Shown piece after piece: positions 32,301 through 42,398 of a stretch of 64,000 nt of DNA; the stretch's first letter is position 1; each line of letters begins with the position of its first letter. Below the pieces are notes generated by a model that was given only the letters and a program-made list of their open reading frames with translations, made no database searches and had not been told where the DNA came from. A program made the position numbers and the translations under genes. This DNA is from Ampullaceana balthica. Its lineage: Eukaryota; Mollusca; Gastropoda; Lymnaeidae. The DNA lies in contig CALYLW010000136.1 of the NCBI GenBank assembly GCA_944989445.1, forward strand, positions 1,059,001 through 1,123,000. Reading direction: 5' to 3'.

Positions 32301-35300
32301 TATGATAAGAAGACTGTAAGATCATATTGACATTTGTATGATAAGAAGACTGTAAGATCATATTGACATGTGTATGATAAGAAGACTGTAAGATCATATT
32401 GACATTTGTATGATAAGAAGACTGTAAGATCATATTGACATTTGTATGATAAGAAGACTGTAAGATCATATTGACATTTGTATGATAAGAAGACTGTAAG
32501 ATCATATTGACATTTGTATGATAAGAAGACTGTAAGATCATATTGACATGTGTATGATAAGAAGACTGTAAGATCATATTGACATTTGTATGATAAGAAG
32601 ACTGTAAGATCATATTGACATTTGTATGATAAGAAGACTGTAAGATCATATTGACATTTGTATGATAAGAAGACTGTAAGATCATATTGACATGTGTATG
32701 ATAAGAAGACTGTAAGATCATATTGACATTTGTATGATAAGAAGACTGTAAGATCATATTGACATTTGTATGATAAGAAGACTGTAAGATCATATTGACA
32801 TTTGTATGATAAGAAGACTGTAAGATCATATTTACATTTGTATGATAAGAAGTCCCACAAAGGCCACAAACATAATAAAAAATATTATAATGGTTTAAAT
32901 GAAATATATTTAATTAAAATTAATTATTCACTTCTTTGTTATCAAGGATAAAAGTGAAATACAGTCGGACCTCGCTAAGTCGAACTTCCCTAAGTCGAAA
33001 GCCTCCCTATATCGAATTAACTGTTAGGTCCCGGCCAAATTCCAAAAGACTAATGTATTTTAGATCTCCTTAACTCCAAGATTTTTGGCTTTCAACCTCT
33101 CTCAGTCGAATTTTCCAAGGCGTTTGGGTTATTAATCTGGAGTGACATTTCAGAACACGTGTTCCGTAGAGTGACGTTAATGGACATAAAATCTTATCTT
33201 AGTGCATTCCACGAGGGATTAAGCGACCCTTGCAAGAACAAAAAATGACAAAGACAAGAAAAAGGAGAAGGAACTAATTCTTTTCCCCTTGCTGCATGCT
33301 GTGACTCTTTTTAAAAAGAAAAATCTTACTCCCCCAATCCAACTGTGGAGGGAGTAAAGTTGGGGAGGAGAGGGAATGTATCTCCTCTCATGGGCTTGTG
33401 TTGACATGTCAATGCAATTTGGCTTCCTTTCATATGAAACATAGACACCGCCTCTCTTTCCTGACAAGCCTTCTAGCCGGTATAGCTGTTCCTCCACCTC
33501 TCAATATCTACATTGTCCTATTACGCAATCTCACTAACTCAAAAACTCAGTTAGTCGATTTTTTTTTCAGGATACTTTCGAGTTCAACTTAGAGAGGTCC
33601 CACTGCATTTATTTAAATACAAATTAAAATATTAGAGATTTAGTGGCACCCTTTTGAGCTGGTGCCCTTGGCAACTGCCCCAATGCCAACCCGTTGCTAC
33701 GCCACTGCGGCCATAAATAAAAATATAGAGGAGCACTCGCTTAAACGCGGCCGAAATATTCGCTTCGTCGCATTCACCGGATGACAGAGACGTGTTTGAC
33801 TGCGTCACGGGTTCAATAGATATCATCAAATATGACATTAGACATGCGTGTGTTACTTGTTCCATAGATGTCATCAAATATGACTATAGACATACGTGTG
33901 TTACTTGTTCCATAGATGTAATCAAATATGACATTAGACATACGTGTGTTACTTGTTCCATAGATGTCATCAAATATGACATTAGACATGCGTGTGTTAC
34001 TTGTTCCATAGATGTCATCAAATATGACATTAGACATACGTGTGTTAATTGTTCCATAGATGTCATCAAATATGACATTAGACATACGTGTGTTACTTGT
34101 TCCATAGATGTCATCAAATATGACATTAGACATACGTGTGTTACTTGTTCCATAGATGTCATCAAATATGACTATAGACATACGTGTGTTACTTGTTCCA
34201 TAGATGTCATCAAATATGACATTAGACATACGTGTGTTACTTGTTCCATAGATGTCATCAAATATGACATTAGACATACGTGTGTTACTTGTTCCATAGA
34301 TGTCATCAAATATAACATTAGACATGCGTGTGTTACTTGTTCCATAGATGTCATCAAATATGACATTAGACATACGTGTGTTTCTTGTTCCATAGAAGGG
34401 GGAAGGGGGTCACGCATTTGTTAAGATATTTGAGGAGTTGGAAAGGTTTGTTTAAGAAATTTGACGTCACATCAAAAGCCGCTACTTTAAATAAAAGTTC
34501 AACTTGAAGATCTGATTGCTTTCAATTTATTTAATAACGTTTTACATGGCTTTGCACCTGTTACGATATCAGAGTGCAGACTTAAACTAAATACATATTT
34601 AAAAAAAAATTTTGTCGCAGTCCGAACGACATTTTTTATTTTAAAAAATATTTGAGTCGGAAAATAACGAAGAATTAATCATTTACCAATTCTGTCGTTT
34701 AGTAGATGAGTCGAGTTTTGATTATTGAATGTTAATCCTTGTTACGCAGGTCTTTCAACGAGTGTGCTGGACTCTAGGCTGGAGGAAATAATTGCACATG
34801 CCATAGCCATAGATTGTGGAGAAGCTGGTCAAGGTGAGTGCCACTGAGGTCACGGAGCATAGAATAAATTATATAATGTTACAAATCGGCGAAAGAGTTG
34901 GTTAACAAATGTAATACATTTAAAGGGTGAAGAAAACATTTCGGAGTTAATTGACAACTCTACTTCGACGATTATAGGAAAAATAAAAATAATTAAAAAA
35001 ACAAAAAACAAATTGAAAATAGGTGTGTATAACACTCTCACATTTTCACTTCTCGCATAGTGACGAAAAATTAAAAAAATACCCGTGAAGGTATAGTTTT
35101 CTACTTTAAAAAATGAATACCCCCCCCCCAAAAAAAAATAAATAAAAAAATAAAGGGTTAATGCCAAAGGGAAAAAAGTTCAAATGTATAGCGTACAGAA
35201 ATTAATGAGAGATTAAAAAAAAATTATCATCATATATATATATATTTACGCTCATTTATCACTGATACCTAACGCTAAGGGACATCACTCTGCTTTTTAA

Positions 35301-38300
35301 AAAAAATGTGTGTTGTAAGCAGTGCTGATTGACTCAAATATTTATTTTTTGGTGCAGTAATTTGGTGCGCAGCTTTCTAAAATTACTTTAAAAATCGTGT
35401 GTTGATTAGCACTGTGAGCAAATGTTATATACATCACTCTGATTTTTTACCTAACGCTAAGGGACATCACTCTGCTTTTTTAAAATTTTGTGTTGTAAGC
35501 AGTGCTGATTGACTCAAATAGTTATTTTTTGGTGCAGTAATTTGGTGCGCAGCTTTCTAAAATTACTTTAAAAATCGTGTGATGATTAGCACTGTAAAAA
35601 AATATTATATACATACTTTGTGTACATTTCATGAATATTTTGTATTTATTATACAAGGATATGTTACTTGGGCTTTTGCAAAAAAAAACAAAAAAAAACA
35701 ACCCTGTTATAAAATACTTTGTGTACATTTAAGAAAGTTTAATATTACATAATTATCGTACAAGGAAAAGTTTGTTGGGCTTTTGAAAAAGGTGGGCGCC
35801 GTAGGCGCCATTAAAAAAAGGGGGCGCCGCTGGCGCCACAGCGCCGCAGCACAAACTAGTATAAACATATTTAACTTGCAATGTCACGCCTGTAGTGTTT
35901 GTCTGTGACGCTACTAATTTTAGAAAGCAGGGAAAACCAAATTACTGCACCAATGCATCAAAACGTGTGCAAATTAAAGATGCGCTGTAAAAAAATATTA
36001 TATGACGTCATTGTTTTCGCTCATATTTTAATTTTGGAAAAGGGACCAATTTAAAAAGAGGATTTGATAATGGTTAATTATAACATCAAAATACAAAGGG
36101 GGAGCCGTAGGCGCCCTACAACCCCTATTATAAAATACTTTGTGTACATTTCAAGAATTTTAACATTACGTATTTATCATACAAGGACAAGTTAGTTGGG
36201 CTTTTGAAAAAGGTTGGCGCCGTAGGCGCCTTAAAAAAAGTGGGCGCCGCAGCACAAACTAGTTATGAATAAGGAAATTATCTAAGGGAAGATATAATAA
36301 TAACTGTGATAGAATATACGTCTTTTTTTACGAGAGTAGCTTGCTATTTCCTTTGTGCATGAACTCGAAGCTTATTCCGAACACTTGTTGGTATTTTGAA
36401 CACGACTCAACGAATCTGGTTTTTACAGAGACAGTCCCCAAACTTTAAGTATTGATATATCCTCTGTTTAATCTCACGTCTACATTTTCTACAGTTGACG
36501 GAGCTCAGCTAGACGCCATCATTGATCGAGTTGTGGAAACCATAAAGAGTCATGGAAAATTAGGTAGTTGTTTTTTTAAAAAACTTATATGTCTGTTCTT
36601 AGAACCTTTTAAAAAAAAATCCCTCATATTATCTTCACCGTCTTGTCGTGGTCCCGCCCGCCTGTTCGCTGAAAAATGCAATTCAAATATGACCCACTTT
36701 CCGGGATCCTAACGAACTGAAATTTTGCATATAGAATCTTGTCCCCTAACAATGATTTGTATCAAAATTTCAGATCGATCGAATTTACCGTAATTAAATA
36801 CATACATTTTTAGATTATCTCCATGTATCTCAATGTAATGTTTATCTCAGACTGACGCACAGTGCGTATAAGATTGTAAATATTCAATACTTTTAGTTAT
36901 GTCTCATATGTAAGGGATATATATTCAAAAACTTTGTTTTTACGGGTTGTTTGATTTTTAATATTTTATTTTTGAGGTGCGGGGTGGGGGGAGGTAATTT
37001 AATCTTTATACATAGATTTTAAAAGCAATTACTATAACTTATACTTCTTTCAAATTAGGAGATATCAAAAACAATTACTCTTATTTTCTCAATGAATTGG
37101 AACTATTTTTTCTAACCAAGCAAGAGGAACGTCTATTACTTTTTATTTATTTTTAACAATAAAATTGAAGAAGAAACGCATTTAACAATGATCTCAATCT
37201 TCAGAAAGAATTGAAACGGAAATCTTCATGCTCTAAAAGACTGACAATTACTTTGGAATTTTACGCGATTCTCAAAAATTTATTTTTTAACAAAATGGTT
37301 ATTGTTGGTTTGAAGTGTTAAAGAAACATGCGATATAAACCAACATTATAACTTGAATTATTATTTTTCAATCTTAAAAGTATTATCACTAATGTGTATT
37401 TTATCAGCAAACTCTAAATTCTATTGTGTATTCTCTCAGTAGACTCTAAACTCTATTGTGTATTCTCTAACTAGACTCATCTCTATTGTGTATTTTCTCT
37501 GTAGACCCTCATCTCTGTTGTGTATTTTCTCTACATACTCTCATCTCTGTTGTGTATTTTCTCTATATACTCTCATCTCTGTTGTGTATATACTCTCATC
37601 TCTGTTGTGTATTTTCTCTATATACTCTCAACTCTATTGTGTATTTTCTCGATATACTCTCAACTGTCTTGTGTATATTCTCATTAAGTCCCTCATTGTG
37701 CTTTGTTTCAGGTCAACTCGAGGCCGATGCACTGGAACTGAACAGAGCATTTAACCTGTTGAATGGTTTGGCTAAATACTTGGCTGAAATAAGTAGATTT
37801 TGTCAAAGATAAGATGATTACTTGGATGAAATAAGTAGGTTTTGTCAAAGATAAGATGAATGCAATGTAAAATTGCGCGCGTGAAAATGTTACTGCAATG
37901 TCTAATACCAACGGTGGTCGAACAAAGGCTCCTCTCTGTTCACATTTAGGTTTGCGAATACATTATCAAATTAAAACTTTTAGTATGAAATGCACACTGT
38001 CAAATACGTTTAACATGAAAACGATTAAAAAGAAATAACTGTCAAACGGAATAAAACATGGTCCCGACAAACTGCAATGTATTTTGATAGAATTTTTTTT
38101 ATTGGAACATGAAACATAAATTATTTAAAACAAAAAGGTTTTAGTTCTTTGAAATTTTCCAGTAAGGACAATAGAACACAACGCCGAGAACTAGTAAGGG
38201 CCGGAAATGACAGAAATGACCTTGGCTTTGGCTTTGAAATACGCCGCACATCTTTGTTACGATTGAGACGAGCCAATGTTGTTTATCTAATTCCCCCCCC

Positions 38301-41300
38301 CCACTCACACATTTCTCCTTTCCAATCCCCACCATACTTAAGAGAAAAAAAAACGCCAGCTATATTCTTGTTCTTTAAAAAAAATGTAATATTACAATAG
38401 TTGAATGATTTTCACTATAATAACTATAATAACAAAAATAAATGCGAGGCGGGGGGATGGGTCCACTCAGTAGGACACAAAATAGAACAAAACGCCGATA
38501 ACTAGCAAGGGCAGGAAATGACAGACATGACCTTGGCTTTGAAATACGCCTCACATCTTTTATACCGATTGAGACGAGTCAATGCTGTTTATCTAATCCC
38601 AATCCCCACTCACACATGTCTCCACTCCTATCTCCAATGTACTTTAAAAAACCCAAACACCTGCATTATTCTCGGGTTTAAAAAAATAAAATATTTCAAT
38701 CGTTGAATGCTTTTCACTATAATAACAAAAATAAATGCTGTGGGATGGGTCCACTCAGTAGGTTGGTTAATTACAACAGTTGTCAGCTAAGAACTAGAAA
38801 TAACGCGTCATGTCATCATACGATTACCACCCTTTATCTTTATAAGACTTTGTTTACAAAAAAAAATAAATAAATAAATAAATAAATAATAAAATAAAAT
38901 TAAAATTAAAAAATATAAATAAATAAATAAAATAAATAATTTTAAATTCACTTTGGCACCCCTCTGCTCATTGTTTTTACACCACAGTACTATAGTAGTA
39001 TTTCAATGTCATCATTTATACATCGCTGATTCATTACATCAAAATTTGCATTTACATAATAAACGAAGAAGTAAAAGGCTAATTAATAGCGGGCATGACG
39101 GCGAAAATTTTAAGGCATTTTGAACGGGTAACCCGGGTACCAGTTCAAATTTTAGACGGTTACCCGGGCAGCTTTTTTCAACAATATTGACAGCCCTCGG
39201 AACGATCTGTCAAAAAGATGATTACTTGATAATATCAAATAATATTAATTGCCATTAATAGTTTATAGTAAGTACAGGAGATACAGGGGTATTAATTGTT
39301 TGAATAAATGTAATTTTGACCATTCAAACGTACCATAACTCTCATTGCCTGTTTCTTTTCTCATTTTTTTCTCTTTTTGTCTCTATCTCACACCACAATA
39401 CGAGCATTCTTATGTTTCTCTTTTGTTTCTTTATTGAAACGCGTTAGTCTCTGTGATTCGATTGTCATGACATCACGTAAACTACATCTGGTGTTCACAG
39501 GTAATGAGAACCAAGAAGATGTATGTGACGTCATTGCGGCCATCCGGGGAACAGCTCAAACCGTCAGAGATAACCTCGAAGAATTAGGTAAATATTTGTT
39601 TGTTCAACGATTCTGTTACAAAACATTTCAGTGGCTTGTTTGTTGACGCATCATTGTATAATTACCTGTTATGGATTTCACTGGAAGAAATTTAAATTTT
39701 TCTTTTAATATGTTTTAAAAATGTTATTTTTATTATTATAACTTTTTGTTTAAATTTATTTTTTTGTGTGGATATAACATCAGTTTAATAGGGCAACAAC
39801 TACTATAGAAGAAAAAAAGCACATAAAATTACATTCCAACTTAAAAAATGGCTACATTTCTAAAATCAACACAAAATCAGGTTATTTTGTATAAATTGTC
39901 TTTTTAAAATGATTAGTTATTGTGACGGTCAATTAAGACTTTAAGGCTGAGGAAAAGTATCGATAAACAAAGTTCTTCTTCGTTTTAATTTTTCTTAGAG
40001 CTATATTTTAAAATTTCGATTTAATTTACCACAATAGTATCAACCACGGCCGTCTCTCATACGACCACATGCACCCGAGGCGTCATCGCACCAGGCGTGC
40101 CTCTCTCTAACTCACATTGAACATCAGGGCAGTACCGCAGTGAACTGTCTGACTGTCTGACCTGTACAAGCTCACTGGACATTGCTGACTTTCTGGCTAG
40201 AAATACTCATTAGAAACTAGACAAATACAAATCTTGAGCCTCCATTAATTAAACTAAGTTAATCCTGTAGTTAATCGTCACAAATCAATTCTAAATATAC
40301 ACTCACTTTATATGCTTATCAAAATACCCATATGTACTTGAAACTATTTATAACTACACACCAAACTTCGTAGATCAGGGCGAACAAACGTCGACACTCA
40401 AGGACTAGTCTCACACCATGAACTTGTATGGGGTAAAGGATAAGGACTAGACTCTCACCATGAACTTGTATGGGGTAAAGGACAAGGACTAGACTCTCAC
40501 CATGAACTTGTATGGGGTAAAGGACAAGGACTAGACTCTCACCATGAACTTGTATGGGGTAAAGGACAAGGACTAGACTCTCACCATGAACTTTTATGGG
40601 GTAAAGGACAAGGACTAGACTCTCACCATGAACTTGTATGGGGTAAAGGACAAGGACTAGACTCTCACCATGAACTTGTATGGGGTAAAGGACAAGGACT
40701 AGACTCTCACCATGAACTTGTATGGGGTAAAGGACAAGGACTAGACTCTCACCATGAACTTGTATGGGGTAAAGGACAAGGACTAGACTCTCACCATGAA
40801 CTTGTATGGGGTAAAGGACAAGGACTAGACTCTCACCATGAACTTGTATGGGGTAAAGGACAAGGACTAGACTCTCACCATGAACTTGTATGGGGTAAAG
40901 GACAAGGACTAGACTTTCACCATGAACTTGTATGGGGTAAAGGACAAGGACTAGACTCTCACCATGAACTTGTATGGGGTAAAGGACAAGGACTAGACTC
41001 TCACCATGAATTTGTATGGGGTAAAGGAGAAGGAATGAAGCCAAGACGTTAGATATACGCTCACAGATAGGTGAATGTGGAGATCGTTGTCTGTTGATGT
41101 GTCCATGTGCTCCCCCAAACGACAGCAACGTTAAAGGGACTGATGATGATAATGAGGAGGAGGGGAGGTTTACCATGACTTATTATTGGACTATTATGGT
41201 TTACGGTCCCCCTGACGTTGTTTGGGCCAGAGGATACATACAATGAGACAGAGAATATGATCTAGCAAGAGTAAAAAAATCATGAGAACCAGCGACCATT

Positions 41301-42118
41301 AAAAAATAGTTTGATTGGACGTTATAAATACAGTAATAAATTCACGTGAAAAAAACAAACTGTTCTTTTAATCTATAGGCGAGACGACCATCACATTTAA
41401 CTTTGACGTCAATGAAAATTCAGGTAAATAATTTCAAAAATAAACTAAAAACTAATTAATCTAATGAATCAGGGTTTAGCAATAAACATCAGGAATAAAA
41501 CTTAAATTGTGGGCAAAGAAAAAGATAATTGGCGATTAATTTTGGTTAAGGAAGAGTGGATTAAAAGAAAACTTCAAGAACATTTACTTCAGGTACTACG
41601 GTACGATCAACGTGCGACAGATTACACTTGTTACATTCCTAGTCCACATATACTTATTTTTTGTGGAGTGTGAGTTACGATTGGGGAAATACGTTTTCAA
41701 AGAATGTAAAAATTTTAAAACTAATTTTGTTGTTGTGGTGTGCATTGGTGGAATGCTGTAAAAAAGAACTGATACATTACAATAGATGCACTGTTTATGA
41801 TGACGTCATTGAATTGATACATTGCAATAGATGCACTGTTTATGATGACGTCATTGAATTGATACATTGCAATAGATGTACTGTTTATAATGATTGTCAT
41901 TGAATTGATACATTACAATAGATGCACTGTTTATAATGATTGTCATTAAATTTATACATTGCAATAGATGCAATGTTTATAATGATTGTCATTGATTTCT
42001 ATTGATATTAAATAACTATTATTCAGACCTTTTTCCCCCAGGAAAGTCCAAGCGTAAGGTGTGTATTGGTGTTAGAATTGGCAAGTTTTGTGGTGGTCTT
42101 GGCTGGGGAAGACGTTAA
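29183..42118 (+). CDS. Secreted prepropeptide gene, eight exons, family not recognised
   Basis: Exons by hand: 29183-29236, 30828-30915, 34750-34833, 36495-36563, 37712-37792, 39501-39587, 41379-41423 and 42042-42118, 585 nt for 194 residues. Residues 1-18 are a signal peptide. Residues 19-27 (QSEERTKKR) end in a tribasic site. Residues 28-169 are mainly acidic and helix-prone, with two Cys. Residues 171-174 (KSKR) are a furin-like site. The last 20 residues are basic, with Cys177 and Cys186, and end in GWGRR. In secreted precursors Gly before dibasic residues directs C-terminal amidation. I infer a cyclic amidated cationic peptide of about 17 residues, released from an acidic propiece. Whether it is a hormone or an antimicrobial peptide is open. 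Introns are rich in repeats. All splice sites are GT-AG; exon 5's donor is the weakest. Confidence 0.82.
29237..30406. other. Intron 1, first part, with an AT microsatellite
   Basis: An (AT)n tract at about 29262-29370 follows the donor closely. The remainder is AT-rich with no recognisable element. Confidence 0.6.
30407..30710. repeat. Minisatellite, 26-bp unit, in intron 1
   Basis: About 12 units of AGTGGTCAGAGAACTGTCAA plus GTTGCC, ending about 115 bases before the exon 2 acceptor. Confidence 0.93.
30828..30915 (+). CDS. Exon 2: N-terminal propiece with KKR site
   Basis: The acceptor TTGACTAG precedes CAATCGGAAG and the donor is G|GTGAGT. It encodes QSEERTKKR, then a helix-prone segment (ALAQEIQTLINDLLG). 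Phase 0 in and phase 1 out. Confidence 0.82.
31493..31810. repeat. Left part of a pogo-like MITE
   Basis: CAGTCTGACC at the start and TAAGTCGAACTC resemble the terminal repeat of the element at 32962. The block TTGACATACCGACACACGC with C-rich and TTTTAAAAAGAAA ends recurs at 33240-33500, 59210-59370 and 62480-62680. It is interrupted by the 36-bp array. Confidence 0.6.
31803..32852. repeat. Minisatellite, 36-bp unit, about 29 copies
   Basis: Units of GATCATATTGACATTTGTAT plus GATAAGAAGACTGTAA are nearly perfect. The main variation is ATTTGTATG against ATGTGTATG. Long minus-strand frames (over 350 codons) exist only because 36 is divisible by three. There are no spacers, so it is not a CRISPR-like array. 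Confidence 0.97.
32962..33605. mobile_element. Pogo/Tigger-like MITE nested in the intron-2 hAT
   Basis: The left end CAGTCGGACCTCGCTAAGTC and the right end, read inverted as CAGTGGGACCTCTCTAAGTT, match over about 25 bases. TA precedes the left end. There is no transposase. It includes the C-rich block shared with 31493, 59210 and 62480. Confidence 0.75.
33818..34397. repeat. Minisatellite, 48-bp unit, in intron 2
   Basis: Twelve close copies of GACATTAGACATACGTGTGT, TACTTGTTCCATAGATG and TCATCAAATAT. Open frames on both strands are by-products of the period. Confidence 0.96.
34750..34833 (+). CDS. Exon 3: helical module
   Basis: Acceptor TACGCAG and donor G|GTGAGT. 84 nt, phase 1 in and out. 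The core SRLEEIIAHAIAIDC contains one of the two propiece cysteines. The pattern L-(D/E)-x-I-I-x-x-(A/V)-(I/V) is shared with exon 4. Confidence 0.82.
34834..36494. other. Intron 3 with a local duplication and Helitron-like termini
   Basis: Blocks 35268-35395 and 35452-35590 are near-identical (CTAACGCTAAGGGACATCAC onward). Two stretches rich in GGCGCC palindromes end in CACAAACTAG|T at 35859 and 36262, a Helitron-like 3' end. Their 5' ends are not clear. Confidence 0.55.
36495..36563 (+). CDS. Exon 4: helical module
   Basis: Acceptor TTCTACAG and donor G|GTAGTT. 69 nt, phase 1 in and out. Encodes AQLDAIIDRVVETIKSHGKL, an amphipathic helix similar to exon 3. Confidence 0.8.
36640..36960. repeat. 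Dispersed repeat of the GATCGATC-core family, in intron 4
   Basis: Contains GACCCACTTTCCGGGATCC, CAGATCGATCGAATT and TTAGTTATGTCTCATATG, matching 1-735 and 775-1125. Confidence 0.65.
37395..37690. repeat. Imperfect tandem repeat, about 32-bp unit, just before exon 5
   Basis: Repeated CTCATCTCTGTTGTGTATTT plus TCTCTATATACT. The pyrimidine-rich array runs almost to the exon 5 acceptor (37711) and may supply its polypyrimidine tract. Confidence 0.8.
37712..37792 (+). CDS. Exon 5: helical module with a weak, duplicated donor
   Basis: Acceptor TGTTTCAG. The frame encodes QLEADALELNRAFNLLNGL then AKYLAEI. I place the donor at A|GTAGAT (81 nt, phase 1 out), which joins in frame to exon 6 as Ser. 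Without splicing the frame stops 6 codons later (RFCQR, stop). The 42 bases around the donor are duplicated at 37819-37860, with a second donor A|GTAGGT. Confidence 0.7.
38160..38762. repeat. Direct duplication of about 300 bp in intron 5
   Basis: 38160-38465 and 38470-38762 share AATAGAACA(C/A)AACGCCGA, GACCTTGGCTTTG, ATTGAGACGAG and GGGATGGGTCCACTCAGTAG in order. The two copies are about 85-90 percent alike by eye. Confidence 0.85.
38858..38945. repeat. (AAAT)n-rich microsatellite
   Basis: AATA and AAAT units with little else, in intron 5. Confidence 0.85.
39501..39587 (+). CDS. Exon 6: helical module
   Basis: Acceptor GTTCACAG and donor G|GTAAAT. 87 nt, phase 1 in and out. Encodes ENQEDVCDVIAAIRGTAQTV then RDNLEEL, with the second propiece cysteine. 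It contains a TGACGTCA octamer at 39526. Confidence 0.82.
   Translation, partial: VMRTKKMYVTSLRPSGEQLKPSEITSKN
39588..40404. other. Intron 6, first part
   Basis: AT-rich with no recognisable element. Confidence 0.5.
40405..41035. repeat. Minisatellite, 42-bp unit, in intron 6
   Basis: Fifteen almost identical units of GACTCTCACCATGAACTTGT, ATGGGGTAAAGGACA and AGGACTA. The 285-codon minus-strand frame (YPIQVHGESLVLVL repeats) follows from the period and is not a gene. Confidence 0.97.
41379..41423 (+). CDS. Exon 7: short acidic linker
   Basis: Acceptor AATCTATAG and donor G|GTAAAT. 45 nt, phase 1 in and out. Encodes GETTITFNFDVNENS, a beta-prone acidic stretch just before the basic C-terminus. 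Confidence 0.78.
41768..41985. repeat. Tandem repeat, about 45-bp unit, in intron 7
   Basis: About five units of GATACATTGCAATAGATGCA, CTGTTTATGATGACG and TCATTGAATT. The first two carry intact TGACGTCA octamers (41801 and 41846). Later units have TGATTGTCA instead. Confidence 0.9.
42042..42118 (+). CDS. Exon 8: basic cyclic-peptide module
   Basis: A strong acceptor (CTTTTTCCCCCAG) precedes a frame encoding GKSKR, then KVCIGVRIGKFC, then GGLGWGRR and TAA. Five of the 20 residues after KSKR are Lys or Arg, and there are no acidic residues. Two Cys enclose eight residues. The terminal Gly-Arg-Arg fits amidation after removal of the basic residues. Confidence 0.83.
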
Positions 42119-42219
42119 AATACAACATCAACATCTTTCAACCAGTCTCAGTGCCTTGAATGTTTGCTTGCCAATGGTGAATTTTTAGAATATTCTGGGA
42201 TTGTAAGGTGTTGAAAGAT

Positions 42220-42225
42220 AATAAA
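42220..42225 (+). terminator. Polyadenylation signal AATAAA
   Basis: AATAAA lies 102 bases after the stop codon of the precursor gene, giving a short 3' UTR and an expected cleavage site near 42240-42250. Confidence 0.75.
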
Positions 42226-42398
42226 CCTAATTTTCATGGACACGTTGAATTTTTTGTGTTTCATTTTTAAAAAAAATCTATTCTAATAAAAGGCAAATCC
42301 CTCACTGACTCACTCAATCGCTGACTCACTCATCATTAATTCTTAAACTTCCCGAGTAGGTGGAAGAATGTAACTAAGGGAAATAATTGACTACACTC

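Larger units (their letters stand above)
31049..33707. mobile_element. hAT-type element in intron 2 with a perfect target duplication
   Basis: Starts CAGAGGCGTAGCTAGG and ends GTTGCTACGCCACTG, inverted repeats of the family also seen at 60592-63112. The 8-bp flank CGGCCATA is identical on both sides (31041-31048 and 33708-33715). The interior holds GGCGCCCTTGG-type subterminal sequence but no transposase. It is filled by a pogo-like MITE, a fragment of another, and the 36-bp minisatellite. Confidence 0.88.

Noticed and set aside
31803..32852. CRISPR-like regular array
   Set aside because: Units are contiguous with no unique spacers, and the surrounding DNA is animal nuclear sequence.
31756..32869. 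Two overlapping minus-strand ORFs of over 350 codons
   Set aside because: They are the 36-bp minisatellite read in two frames. The period is a multiple of three and the product is a perfect repeat without any domain.
33792..34424. ORFs of 81-210 codons on both strands
   Set aside because: By-products of the 48-bp array in intron 2.
40319..41176. A 285-codon minus-strand ORF with YPIQVHGESLVLVL repeats
   Set aside because: It follows from the 42-bp minisatellite in intron 6 and has no start context or domain of its own.
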